From assembly GCF_018982965.1 (NCBI RefSeq), contig NZ_JACBYP010000040.1:1-64000 (forward strand): a stretch of 64,000 nt of DNA. Direction: 5' to 3'. The DNA comes from Streptomyces mayonensis (GTDB lineage: Bacteria; Actinomycetota; Actinomycetes; Streptomycetales; Streptomycetaceae). Positions 35,109 through 43,912 of the stretch are shown one piece after another. A model generated the notes under the pieces. That model was not told where the DNA came from, did not search any database, and saw only the letters and a program-made list of their open reading frames with translations. Every line of letters begins with the position of its first letter. Position 1 is the first letter of the stretch. A program made the position numbers and the translations under genes.

Positions 35109-35947
35109 GCGGGCCACGGCGTACGGGCGCGGGACTGTTCGCGCCGGACCGGGCGACCGCCCCGGTCGGCACCTGGCTGAAGATCGGCTCCACCGAACCG
35201 GCCGAGATCATGGCGTACGCCGGTTTCGACTTCGCCGTCGTCGACCTGGAACACGCTCCGCTCGACCTCCGGACCGCATACCAGCTGATCAACACGAGCG
35301 CCGCGCTGGGTGTGGTGCCGCTGGTCCGGGTCCCGGACGCGGCGCCGTCGACGATCCAGAAGGTCCTCGACGCGGGCGCCATGGGCATCCTCGTACCGCA
35401 CGTCGACACCGTGGAACAGGCGGCCGCCGTCGGACGGGCCTGCCGTTTCCCGCCGTACGGTGTGCGCGGCGCGGGCGGCACCAGCCGGGCCGGAGCCTGG
35501 GGGCTGCGCCCGGACGCCGACTACCTCGCCACCGGCAACGACGACGTCCTGTGCATCCCCCAGCTGGAGAGCCCCGAGGCCATCGGGGCGGCACCGCGGA
35601 TCCTCGCGCTCGACTCCGTCGACGCGGTGTTCGTCGGCACCGCGGATCTCGCGCTGGCCATGGGCACGGCACCCGGCTCCCCCGACGTGGCCGCGTCGGT
35701 CGGCGCGGCCCGGGACGCCGCGCACGCGGCCGGCAAACGAGTGGGGCTCGCGTTCGGCGGGATGCCCGAGCGGGCCGCCCGGGCGGTGCGCGACGGCTGC
35801 GACTTCGTCCTGCTCAGCAACGACACGTCGATGCTCGCCGCCACGGCACGCGGCCTGGTCACCGCCTACCGGGAGGCAGCCGCCACCGCCGAGGCACCGC
35901 ACGTCACCGCCGCGGACGCACCCGTCCCCGGCACGGGGAGGCACTGA
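35105..35947 (+). CDS. HpcH/HpaI family class II aldolase
   Basis: A 280-residue protein from ATG 35105 (ATGA overlap with the cupin). Family motifs are WLKIGSTEPAEIMAYAGFDF, VVDLEHAPLD, GAMGILVPHVDT, IPQLESPEAIG and DAVFVGTADLALAMG, giving the metal-binding Glu/Asp and the base. Relatives cleave 4-hydroxy-2-oxo acids to pyruvate and an aldehyde. The downstream aldehyde and alcohol dehydrogenases could consume that aldehyde. Confidence 0.85.
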   Translation: MSGPRRTGAGLFAPDRATAPVGTWLKIGSTEPAEIMAYAGFDFAVVDLEHAPLDLRTAYQLINTSAALGVVPLVRVPDAAPSTIQKVLDAGAMGILVPHVDTVEQAAAVGRACRFPPYGVRGAGGTSRAGAWGLRPDADYLATGNDDVLCIPQLESPEAIGAAPRILALDSVDAVFVGTADLALAMGTAPGSPDVAASVGAARDAAHAAGKRVGLAFGGMPERAARAVRDGCDFVLLSNDTSMLAATARGLVTAYREAAATAEAPHVTAADAPVPGTGRH

Positions 35948-36888
35948 TGCACAAGGCCCGGAAAGTCGTCATCACCACCGCCGTGACGGGATCGGTCCAC
36001 GTCCCGTCGCAGAGCCCCCATCTGCCGCTGTCCGCCCAGCAGGTGGCCGAGTCGGCACTGGAGGCGGTCGAGGCCGGATCCGCCGTCGTGCACCTGCACG
36101 CCCGGCGGCCGGACGGCCGGCCCACGGCCGACCCCGGGGTCTTCGAGGAGATCGTCGCACGCATCACCGCGCACTCCGACGCCGTCATCAACATCACCAC
36201 CGGCGGAGCGTCGTCGATGACCATGGAGGAGCGGCTCGCCGCGGCGCTCCGGCTCCGGCCGGAACTGGCCTCGATGAACATGGGCACGATGAACTTCGTG
36301 TACTCGGGCATCGCCGACAAGGTGAGTTCCTGGACGTACGACTGGGAGAAGCCGTACGTGCTCAACACCTACTCCCGTCCCTTCGTCAACACCTTCGACT
36401 CCATCGAGCAGACCCTGCGCACGCTGGGACGGGCCGGCACGCGTTTCGAGTACGAGTGCTACGACATCGGGCACCTCTACTCGCTCGCCCACTTCGTGCG
36501 GGCGGGCCTGGCCGAACCTCCGCTGCTGATCCAGGGCGTGTTCGGTGTCCTCGGCGGCATCGGAGCCGACCACGCGCACCTGGAACACATGGTGCACACG
36601 GCGGACCGGCTCTTCGGCGACGACTACCACTTCTCCGCCTTCGCGGCGGGCCGCGACCAGCTGCAGTTCGCCACGCACAGCGCGTGGCTCGGCGGTCATG
36701 TCCGGGTCGGTCTGGAGGACAGCCTGTGGGCGGGCAGGGGCCGGCTCGCCCGCAGCAACGCCGAGCAGGTACGCGCCGTCCGGGCGACGGTCGAGGATCT
36801 CGGCAGGGAGATCGCCGCACCGGCCGACGCCCGCGCGATGCTCGGGCTCCGGGGAGCCGCACCCGCCGACGGCGGCACGAGCGCATGA
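35947..36888 (+). CDS. BKACE family beta-keto acid cleavage enzyme (DUF849)
   Basis: A 313-residue protein whose ATG shares a base with the aldolase stop (TGATG). BKACE motifs: VVITTAVTGS, AGSAVVHLHARRPDG (two His as Zn ligands), INITTGGAS, MNMGTMNF and HVRVGLEDSL (third ligand Glu). These enzymes condense a beta-keto acid with acetyl-CoA to give acetoacetate and a new CoA ester. The beta-keto substrate could be produced by the SDR in the same operon. Confidence 0.85.
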   Translation: MHKARKVVITTAVTGSVHVPSQSPHLPLSAQQVAESALEAVEAGSAVVHLHARRPDGRPTADPGVFEEIVARITAHSDAVINITTGGASSMTMEERLAAALRLRPELASMNMGTMNFVYSGIADKVSSWTYDWEKPYVLNTYSRPFVNTFDSIEQTLRTLGRAGTRFEYECYDIGHLYSLAHFVRAGLAEPPLLIQGVFGVLGGIGADHAHLEHMVHTADRLFGDDYHFSAFAAGRDQLQFATHSAWLGGHVRVGLEDSLWAGRGRLARSNAEQVRAVRATVEDLGREIAAPADARAMLGLRGAAPADGGTSA

Positions 36889-36928
36889 GGCCGCAACCGC
36901 ACCAGCAAGGGAAAGGACGCACAGCACC

Positions 36929-37702
36929 ATGCCCCAGGAAATGACCGCACGGCCGCCGCTGGCCGGCACAGTCGTCCTCGTGGTCGGCGCGAGTACCGGA
37001 ATCGGGGCCGACACAGCCCGTGTACTGGCCGCGGACGGCGCGGCTCTCATGCTGGTCGCACGCACCGAGGAACCCCTGGCCGCGCTCGCCGCAGACCTCG
37101 CGTCGGCGGGGCACGACGTGGCGTACACCACGGGAGACGTCGCGGACGCGGCGAGCGTCGCCGGGTTCGTGGACGCCACCGTCGCCCGGTTCGGCCGCCT
37201 CGACGGGGCGTTCAACAGCGCGGCGACCACCCAGGCGGGCCGTCTCGACACGGTCACGGAGCGGGACTTCGACCGGATCATGGCAGTGAACGTGAAGGGC
37301 ACGTGGCTCTGCATCCGCGAGGAGGTACGGGTCATGGAGAAGCAGGGAGCCGGCTCGATCGTCAACATGAGCAGCATCGGAGGCCTGCGCGGCAGCTCCG
37401 GCATGGGCGCCTACCAGGCCACCAAGCACGCGGTCGTCGGCCTGACCCGGACCGCGGCCCACGACTTCGGGCCGCTCGGGATCCGGGTGAACGCGATCGC
37501 TCCCGGACCGACCGAGTCACCGATGCTGGACCGGACGCGCCTGGCCGTCCCCGGCGGAGTGGAGGCGAGGATCGCCGCCACCCCGCTGCGCAGGGCGGGG
37601 ACCGGGGAGCAGGTCGGGGCGACCGCGGCGTTCCTCCTCAGCGACCGCTCCAGCCACGTCAGCGGTGTCGTCCTGCCGGTGGACGGAGGATTCCTTGCCT
37701 GA
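36929..37702 (+). CDS. Short-chain dehydrogenase/reductase
   Basis: A 257-residue classical SDR from ATG 36929 (GGAAAGG upstream). It has LVVGASTGIGADTARVLA (cofactor loop), NSAATTQAG, SIVNMSSIGG, and YQATK with the catalytic Tyr and Lys. VNAIAPGPTESPM follows. It probably interconverts a hydroxy acid and keto acid feeding the BKACE step. The Fe-ADH start lies inside its last codons. Confidence 0.85.
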   Translation: MPQEMTARPPLAGTVVLVVGASTGIGADTARVLAADGAALMLVARTEEPLAALAADLASAGHDVAYTTGDVADAASVAGFVDATVARFGRLDGAFNSAATTQAGRLDTVTERDFDRIMAVNVKGTWLCIREEVRVMEKQGAGSIVNMSSIGGLRGSSGMGAYQATKHAVVGLTRTAAHDFGPLGIRVNAIAPGPTESPMLDRTRLAVPGGVEARIAATPLRRAGTGEQVGATAAFLLSDRSSHVSGVVLPVDGGFLA

Positions 37703-38939
37703 GCAGCCTGAGCAGCCGGATCCGCCGGGGACGCTGCGGCTGCCCGCCCGAGTGCACTTCGGTCACGGCACCCGCAGGCTGCTGCCCGGGATCACCGCAC
37801 TGCACGGCCGGCGGGTGCTGCTCGTCGCCGACCCCTTCCTCGCGGGCACCCCCCTTCTCGGGGATCTGACCGGCTCCCTCGCCCGGGCCGGACTGGACGT
37901 ACGGACCTACTCGGACATCACCCCCGAGCTGCCCGCCGGCACGCTCGACGCGGCCGCGGAGGCGGCACGGGAGCACCGCGCGCACAGCGTCCTCGCGATC
38001 GGCGGGGGCAGCACCCTGGACGCCGCGAAGCTGATCGCGCTGCTGTGCGTGCACGGCGGTCCACTCGACCAGTACTACGGCGAGAACCGGGTGCCGGGAC
38101 CGGTGCTCCCCGTCGTCGCGGTGCCGACCACGGCGGGCACCGGGTCCGAGGTGACACCGGTGGCCGTCGTCTCCGACCCGGCCCGCGAACTCAAGGTGGG
38201 CGTCTCCAGTCCGTTCCTGGTGCCGGCCGCCGCGGTCGTCGACCCCGGACTCACCCTGGGCGCGCCCCGCGACGTGACAGCCTTCTCCGGCATCGACGCG
38301 CTGGTGCATGCCGCCGAGTCGTACACCGCCCGCGCCCTGCACACGGACGCCGGCGCGGATCTCCCCGTCTTCACGGGGCACAACGCGCTGACCGAGCCCG
38401 TCGCGCTCCGGGCCGCGCAACACCTGGGGGCGTGGCTGCCCGTCGCCGTCCGGGAGCCGTCCCACCGCCACGCCCGCCATCAGGTCGCGCTGGGCGCCCT
38501 CCTGGCCGGCGTCTCCTTCGGTTCGGCCGGCACGCACCTGTGCCACGCGCTCCAGTACCCGATCGGCGCGCTCACCGGGACGCCCCACGGCCTGGGCACC
38601 GGTCTGCTGCTGCCGTACGTCCTGGACACCCTGCGGGAGGATCCCGGCACCGCCGTACGGATCGCCTCCTTCGGAGCGGCCCTGGAGGACGTCCCGGCCT
38701 CCGACGCCTCCGCCGCCCGGACCGTCGCCGCGGCGGCCGGCATCAACCGGGCCGTCGGGGTGCCCGCGACGCTGTCCGGCATCGGCCTCACCCGCGCGCA
38801 GCTGCCCCGGGTGGCCGACCTGGCCCTGACGGCCACGCGGCTGCTGTCCATCGCCCCCGTCGAACCGACCCGGGACATGCTCCTCGGCATCCTCGACCGC
38901 GCGTACACCGGAATCCTCGACGGCCGGAGGGCCGCATGA
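37695..38939 (+). CDS. Iron-containing alcohol dehydrogenase
   Basis: A 414-residue protein. TTG 37695 is the start, since GGAGGATTCC precedes it; it overlaps the SDR stop by eight bases. The Fe-ADH signatures are VLAIGGGSTLDAAKLIAL, PTTAGTGSEVTPVAVV, DALVHAAESY, HLCHALQYPIG and PHGLGTGLLLPYVL. The family includes 4-hydroxybutyrate and 1,3-propanediol dehydrogenases and maleylacetate reductases. It overlaps the ALDH start (ATGA). Confidence 0.85.
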   Translation: MPEQPEQPDPPGTLRLPARVHFGHGTRRLLPGITALHGRRVLLVADPFLAGTPLLGDLTGSLARAGLDVRTYSDITPELPAGTLDAAAEAAREHRAHSVLAIGGGSTLDAAKLIALLCVHGGPLDQYYGENRVPGPVLPVVAVPTTAGTGSEVTPVAVVSDPARELKVGVSSPFLVPAAAVVDPGLTLGAPRDVTAFSGIDALVHAAESYTARALHTDAGADLPVFTGHNALTEPVALRAAQHLGAWLPVAVREPSHRHARHQVALGALLAGVSFGSAGTHLCHALQYPIGALTGTPHGLGTGLLLPYVLDTLREDPGTAVRIASFGAALEDVPASDASAARTVAAAAGINRAVGVPATLSGIGLTRAQLPRVADLALTATRLLSIAPVEPTRDMLLGILDRAYTGILDGRRAA

Positions 38940-40363
38940 ACCTGCACACGGACCTGTTCATCGGCGGCCGGTGGCGGCCCGGCTCGGACGGCACACGGTT
39001 CGACGTCACCGACCCCTCGGACCTGACCACCGTCGCGCGCTTCGCGGTGGCGACCGAGCAGGACTGCATGGCGGCCGTCGACGCGGCGGCCGCGGCGGCC
39101 GCACCGTGGGCCGCGACCGCGCCCCGTACCCGCAGCGAACTGCTGCGCGGGGCCTACGAGATCCTCACCGCGGAGGCCGATGAGCTCGCCGGTCTCATCG
39201 CCCGGGAGAACGGCAAGTCCTGGGCGGACGCCGTGGGCGAGGCGCACTACGCCAAGGAGTTCTTCCGCTGGTTCGCCGAGGAGGCCGTGCGGGTACCGGG
39301 CGACTACCGGCTCTCCCCCGCCGGCGACAAACGCATCGTCGTCGACCACCGTCCGGTCGGGGTGTCGCTGCTGATCACCCCGTGGAACTTCCCCGCCGCC
39401 ATGGCCACCCGCAAGCTCGCGCCCGCGCTCGCCGCCGGCTGCACCACGGTGCTCAAGCCCGCCGACGAGACACCCCTCACCGCCGCCTACGTCGTCGACG
39501 TGCTGCGCCGGGCCGGCGTCCCCGACGGCGTGGTCAACCTCGTCACCCCTCTTCCTCCGGGCCCGGCCGTGAAACGGATGATCGACCGCCCCGAGGTACG
39601 GAAGCTCTCGTTCACCGGCTCGACCGAGGTCGGCCGGGAACTGCTGCACGCCTGCGCGGACAGTGTGGTCGGCACCTCCATGGAACTCGGCGGTAACGCC
39701 CCCCTCGTCGTGCTGCCGGACGCCGACGTGGAACCGGCCGTCGAAGGCGCCCTGGCCGCCAAGATGCGCAACGGGGGCGCCGCCTGCACCGCCGCCAACC
39801 GCCTCTACGTGCACAGCTCCGTCCACGACGGGTTCGTCGCCCGCCTGGACGCCGCGCTCGCCGGGCTCACGACCGGTCCGGGCATCGACGGCTCGTACTC
39901 CCTCGGCGCACTCGTCTCGACCGCCGAACGCGACAAGGTGGCGGCCCTGGTCGAGGCGGCGGTCTCGGACGGGGCGACCCTGGTGCGCGGTGGACGTGCC
40001 CGGCCGGGCGGCGCCTTCTTCGAGCCGACCCTGCTCACCGGAGTCCGGCACGGCTCGGCCGTCACGACCGCCGAGATCTTCGGCCCGGTCGCCGCCGTCG
40101 TCCGGTACGACGACGTCGACGAGGCGGTACGGATGGCCAACGACACCGAACACGGGCTGATGGCCTACGTGTTCGGCGAGGAGCGCGAGGCGATGGCGGT
40201 GGCCCGCCGTCTCGAGGCCGGCATGGTCGCCGTCAACCGGGGCGTGGTCAGCGACCCGGCCGCCCCGTTCGGGGGCGTCAAACAGAGCGGCCTCGGCCGG
40301 GAGGGGGGCTTCGAGGGCATACGGGAGTTCCTGGAGGAGCAGTACATCGCGCTGAACGCGTGA
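38936..40363 (+). CDS. NAD(P)-dependent aldehyde dehydrogenase, succinate-semialdehyde type
   Basis: A 475-residue ALDH from ATG 38936. It shows LLITPWNFPAAMATRK (Asn of the oxyanion hole), KPADETPLTA, FTGSTEVGREL, MELGGNAPLVV (general base Glu), NGGAACTAANRLYV (catalytic Cys) and EIFGPVAAVV. The closest pattern is GabD-like. It would oxidise the semialdehyde released by the aldolase or made by the Fe-ADH. Last gene of the operon. Confidence 0.88.
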   Translation: MNLHTDLFIGGRWRPGSDGTRFDVTDPSDLTTVARFAVATEQDCMAAVDAAAAAAAPWAATAPRTRSELLRGAYEILTAEADELAGLIARENGKSWADAVGEAHYAKEFFRWFAEEAVRVPGDYRLSPAGDKRIVVDHRPVGVSLLITPWNFPAAMATRKLAPALAAGCTTVLKPADETPLTAAYVVDVLRRAGVPDGVVNLVTPLPPGPAVKRMIDRPEVRKLSFTGSTEVGRELLHACADSVVGTSMELGGNAPLVVLPDADVEPAVEGALAAKMRNGGAACTAANRLYVHSSVHDGFVARLDAALAGLTTGPGIDGSYSLGALVSTAERDKVAALVEAAVSDGATLVRGGRARPGGAFFEPTLLTGVRHGSAVTTAEIFGPVAAVVRYDDVDEAVRMANDTEHGLMAYVFGEEREAMAVARRLEAGMVAVNRGVVSDPAAPFGGVKQSGLGREGGFEGIREFLEEQYIALNA

Positions 40364-40383
40364 CGCCGGCGCACGTCCGGCCG

Positions 40384-40399
40384 CCACCGGGCCCGGTGG
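40384..40399. terminator. Palindrome between convergent ALDH and thioesterase genes
   Basis: CCACCGGGCCCGGTGG is a perfect 16-base palindrome between the two stops. It may fold as a short terminator for both directions. Confidence 0.4.
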
Positions 40400-40405
40400 A
40401 CCCAC

Positions 40406-41188
40406 TCAGCCGGCGACGGTCCCCGGGCGGACGCCGCTGCGCAGGGTGTCGGTGACGAGCGTGGCGATCTCGGGCTCGTGGTCGGTCAGGAAGAAGTGAC
40501 CGCCGGTGAAGACCTTCAGGTCGAAGGCGCCCGTGGTGTGCCGGCGCCAGGCGGCGACCTCGTCGGTCCGGGCGCGCGGGTCGCGGTCCCCCGTGAGCGC
40601 CACGACCGGGGTGCCGACCACGGCGTCGGCTCCGGTGCGGTAGGTTTCGGCCGCACCGTAGTCGGCGCGCACCGCCGGCAGGACGAGCCGCAGCAGTTCG
40701 GGCTCGTCGAGGATGCGGCTGTCCGTGCCCTCCAGCTCCCGGAGTTCGTCGACGAGGCCCGCGTCGTCGAGGAAGCGTACGCCGCGGTCCGCGGTGATGG
40801 ACGGCGCGCGTCGGCCGGAGACGAAGAGGGCGCGGGGCGCTGCCGGGCCCTCGCGTTCGAGCAGCCGGGCCAGTTCGAAGGCGACGGCGCCGCCCATGCT
40901 GTGCCCGAAGAGGGCGAAGGGACGGCCCGCGACGAGGGCTCCCAGCTCCTCGAACGCGCCGCGGGCCAGTTCCGGAACCGTCTCGAGACAGGGCTCACGC
41001 ATCCGGTCCTGACGGCCCGGGTACTGCGTGGCGAGGACCTGGACGTCCGCGGGCAGCCGCTCCGACAGCGAGAAGAAGGCACTCGCGGACCCTCCGGCGT
41101 AGGGCAGGCACACCAGGGTCGCCCGGGCACCCGGGCGCGGGTGGTACGTACGGAACCACGGGCTGCTGGACGGACCGGGTGGCGTCAT
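40406..41188 (-). CDS. Type II thioesterase
   Basis: A 260-residue alpha/beta hydrolase from ATG 41188. TEII motifs are LVCLPYAGGSASAFFSL, QYPGRQDRM, FALFGHSMGGAVAFELAR (Ser), GDRDPRA (Asp) and FTGGHFFLTDH (His). TEIIs clear misprimed carrier proteins in NRPS/PKS systems. No NRPS or PKS gene lies in this window, so it is an orphan here or belongs to a cluster elsewhere. Confidence 0.85.
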   Translation of the reverse strand: MTPPGPSSSPWFRTYHPRPGARATLVCLPYAGGSASAFFSLSERLPADVQVLATQYPGRQDRMREPCLETVPELARGAFEELGALVAGRPFALFGHSMGGAVAFELARLLEREGPAAPRALFVSGRRAPSITADRGVRFLDDAGLVDELRELEGTDSRILDEPELLRLVLPAVRADYGAAETYRTGADAVVGTPVVALTGDRDPRARTDEVAAWRRHTTGAFDLKVFTGGHFFLTDHEPEIATLVTDTLRSGVRPGTVAG

Positions 41189-41565
41189 GGTGGGAAATGC
41201 TCCTCTCGCACTCGGCGAGTCGTCGTGCCCGCCGTCCTTCTCCAGCCGGTCGGCCCCGGTGCATTCCGTGCACGCCGGCGCTGCGCGGCCGGTCGGTTCC
41301 TTCCCCCGCCTGCCCGGGGGCAATCATCCACGGTGGGCCCGCCGGGCCGTTGCCGAGGCGGGACCCGGCGCATGCCTCCGGTCCCTGACACGCGGCGAAT
41401 CGGCGAGGATCAACTGATCGGCGCAACAGCAAATCGTTTCACCGGGTGAAGGACGGCATCGGCGGCCGGAGCGGCTGCCGGGAGCTGCGAGCCTGGCTCC
41501 GCATCGGCAACGGATCGGCAGGACAAGGCAGTTCTCGCACCGATCCCCCATCTCAAGGAGTTCCC
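41189..41565. promoter_or_regulatory. Divergent region with two palindromes
   Basis: No gene is supported. GATCA-AC-TGATC (41408-41419) and the 13-base palindrome TTCACC-G-GGTGAA (41438-41450) lie near the middle and are candidate operators for the thioesterase or the small secreted protein gene. Confidence 0.45.
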
Positions 41566-41853
41566 TTGCCTCTCCGTCGTATCGTGACCAGCGCCCTCGC
41601 CTCCTTCGCCCTCGCTCTCGCCTCCGTCGGCGCCCTCACCCTGAGTGCCGGCCCGGCTGCGGCGAACCCCTGCGGCTTCTACGAGACCGCCTCCGACGCC
41701 TACTACAACCACTGCACCTCCGACGGCTCGCACATCGTCATCGAGATCGACGACTGGGGACCCAACAGCGAACGGTGCGTGGGCCCCGGCGTGACCTGGA
41801 TCGGCGCCGCCTCCGACATCGACGGGGCGTGGTACACCGGCCGCACCTGCTGA
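41566..41853 (+). CDS. Small secreted DUF6355-like protein
   Basis: A 95-residue protein from TTG 41566, chosen because AAGGAG stands six bases upstream. The signal peptide (LASFALALASVGALTLSAG, cleavage at AAANP) is followed by a 60-residue domain with four Cys (NPCGFYE, YNHCTSDG, ERCVGPG and the C-terminal Cys), likely two disulfides. It resembles the DUF6355 group sometimes seen near natural-product genes. Its role is not known. Confidence 0.65.
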   Translation: MPLRRIVTSALASFALALASVGALTLSAGPAAANPCGFYETASDAYYNHCTSDGSHIVIEIDDWGPNSERCVGPGVTWIGAASDIDGAWYTGRTC

Positions 41854-41861
41854 CACCCGAA

Positions 41862-41908
41862 GCCTGTCCCACGCCGGGCCGAGGCCGTCGGCCCGGCGTG
41901 GGACAGGC
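41862..41908 (+). terminator. Very long terminator hairpin
   Basis: A perfect 19-bp stem (arms 41862-41880 and 41890-41908) with a 9-base loop starts nine bases after the stop of the small secreted protein gene. Confidence 0.85.
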
Positions 41909-42077
41909 GGTGCCGAGCGGCAGGGCCACCGCCGCGCGGGCGAACCGCGAGCCGAACCGGGCGGCTCCGGGACCCGGCCGGACTGACGGATTGGCGGCCG
42001 GGTCCAGCGGGCAGGGAGACAGGCGGCATCCCCAATGATGTCATGCGCACGACTCCTCTCCCCCACAAGGAGGCCCC

Positions 42078-42653
42078 ATGCACATCCGTTCGCTGACCGC
42101 CCCGCTCGCCGCGGCCCTGCTGATGTCCCTCCCCCTGCTGAGCGGCCAGGCCGTGGCCGCCGGCTCTCCGGGCGGCACCGCCGGTTCCCCGGCCGCGGCC
42201 CGGGTCCTCACCTACGACGCCGGCGGCTCGGCGGAGTTCAGGGCCGCGGTGGACCGGGGTGCGGAGATCTGGAACGAGAGCGTCGAGGGCGCGGAACTGC
42301 GTCCTGCCGAGGCGGGCCAGCAGGCCAACATCCGCGTCCTGGCCGACGACGGCTGGCCGCGTGCCCAGACCACCTCGTTGGGCAACGGCACCGTCTGGAT
42401 CGGACGCGAGGCGGTGGACGAGGGACACGACACGGTGCGCATCTCGTCCCACGAACTCGGCCACATCCTGGGGCTGCCGGACCGCAAGCCCGGCCCCTGC
42501 TCCAGCCTGATGTCCGGAGCGAGCGCAGGCGTCGAGTGCACGAACCCGTACCCGAACGCCGCCGAGAAGGCGGAGGTCGAGGACAACTTCGCCGGAACGG
42601 CAGGCGCTCCGCGGGCGTCTGCGGTGTCGGCGCCCGTTCTCGTGGCGGACTGA
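42078..42653 (+). CDS. snpA: Snapalysin family zinc metalloprotease
   Basis: A 191-residue M7 protease from ATG 42078 (AAGGAGG upstream). A Sec signal peptide covers residues 1-28. The zinc site SSHELGHILGLPD has His125, Glu126, His129 and Asp135 as ligands or base, followed by the Met-turn-like SSLMSGASAG. Snapalysins are small secreted milk-protein hydrolases of Streptomyces, usually controlled by a divergent LysR. No such regulator is adjacent here. Confidence 0.88.
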   Translation: MHIRSLTAPLAAALLMSLPLLSGQAVAAGSPGGTAGSPAAARVLTYDAGGSAEFRAAVDRGAEIWNESVEGAELRPAEAGQQANIRVLADDGWPRAQTTSLGNGTVWIGREAVDEGHDTVRISSHELGHILGLPDRKPGPCSSLMSGASAGVECTNPYPNAAEKAEVEDNFAGTAGAPRASAVSAPVLVAD

Positions 42654-42838
42654 CCGGGACCCTCGTACGGCGCCTCCCCCGGTGCCGAACGTTCCCCGGC
42701 AGCGGCGGGCGCCCGGACGGGGCGCGGCGGGGGCGCCCGCAGGTCCCCCGGAATGTCCGAAGACTCCAGGGCCATGGCCCGGTAGCATCCGCAGTCGCGC
42801 CTCTTCCGTCCGCCGTCTTCCGTCCGAGGGGTCCGCCC

Positions 42839-43738
42839 ATGCCTGGCCGTCCGGCCGTCTGTGTCACGGAGTTCTCCGTTTCCGACCGCGAGGCCGGGCC
42901 CTACGGAATCACCACCGGGCCGGACGGCGCCCTGTGGTTCACCATGGTCCATGACGGCCGGATCGGCCGGATCACCCCCGACGGCGAGACGACTTCCCAC
43001 CGGCTCGTACCGGACGACGGCGGACCGTCGGTCATCGCGGCGGGGCCCGACGGCGCCCTGTGGTTCACCGAGTTCCGCGGGCACCGGATCGGGCGCGTCG
43101 GCACCGGCGGGGACATCACCTCCTTCCCGCTGCCGACTCCGGAGGCCGGCCCGTTCGGCATCGTGGCGGGCCCGGACGACGCTCTGTGGTTCACCGAAGC
43201 CGGTGCCGGCCGCGTCGGCCGCATCACGACCGGCGGCCACGTCACCGAGTTCGAACTGCCCGTCCCGGGGGCCTTCCCGTCGGTCATCACCACGGGCCCG
43301 GACGACCGGCTGTGGTTCACGATGAACCGGGCGAACGCGATCGGCGCCATCGCGGGGGACGGTGCCGTCACCGTCCACGAGCTGCCCACTCCCGCCGCCG
43401 CCCCCGTCGGCATCACGGACGGCGGCGACGGCGCCCTCTGGTTCGTCGAGATCGGAGCCGGCCAGGTCGGACGCATCACACCGGACGGCCGGATCGACGA
43501 GTTCGCGCTGCCCGACCCCGCCTCCCGCCCGCACGCCATCGCGGCCGGCGCCGACGGGAACTGCTGGTTCACCGAGTGGGGGGCCAACCGCGTCGGACGG
43601 ATCACCCCCGGCGGCCGGATCGACGAGTACGACCTTCCGAGCCCGTCCTCGGAACCCCACGGCATCGTCCAGGGGCCGGACGGCGCGATGTGGACCGCTC
43701 TCGAGACCGGGACGGTCGCACGCCTCGCCACGCACTGA
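42839..43738 (+). CDS. Virginiamycin B lyase-like beta-propeller protein
   Basis: A 299-residue protein from ATG 42839 (GAGGGG upstream) made of about seven repeats of the pattern GPDGALWFTE...GRIT, a seven-bladed propeller. It matches streptogramin B lyases (Vgb), which open the ring of type B streptogramins by elimination. Repeat PHAIAAGADGNCWFTEWGAN holds a His and a Glu where Vgb has catalytic ones; a full active site cannot be confirmed by eye. No signal peptide, consistent with a cytoplasmic enzyme. A TetX-like gene follows. Confidence 0.75.
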   Translation: MPGRPAVCVTEFSVSDREAGPYGITTGPDGALWFTMVHDGRIGRITPDGETTSHRLVPDDGGPSVIAAGPDGALWFTEFRGHRIGRVGTGGDITSFPLPTPEAGPFGIVAGPDDALWFTEAGAGRVGRITTGGHVTEFELPVPGAFPSVITTGPDDRLWFTMNRANAIGAIAGDGAVTVHELPTPAAAPVGITDGGDGALWFVEIGAGQVGRITPDGRIDEFALPDPASRPHAIAAGADGNCWFTEWGANRVGRITPGGRIDEYDLPSPSSEPHGIVQGPDGAMWTALETGTVARLATH

Positions 43739-43912
43739 GCGACGGCACGACGCGCCACGACCGGCGCGGCGGTGTCGGTGACATGTCGGAGCGTTGTCGA
43801 GGCGCGGCGAGGGCTGTCGGTGGGATGTCGGCGGATCATCGGCGAGGACTGACACCTTTCCGGAGACGGCCGCCCGGAGCACACCGGGCGGCCCCCACCG
43901 GAAGGAGCCACC

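Noticed and set aside
40406..41853. Natural-product cluster around the thioesterase and the DUF6355-like gene
   Set aside because: No NRPS, PKS, carrier protein or tailoring set lies nearby, so a cluster cannot be supported.
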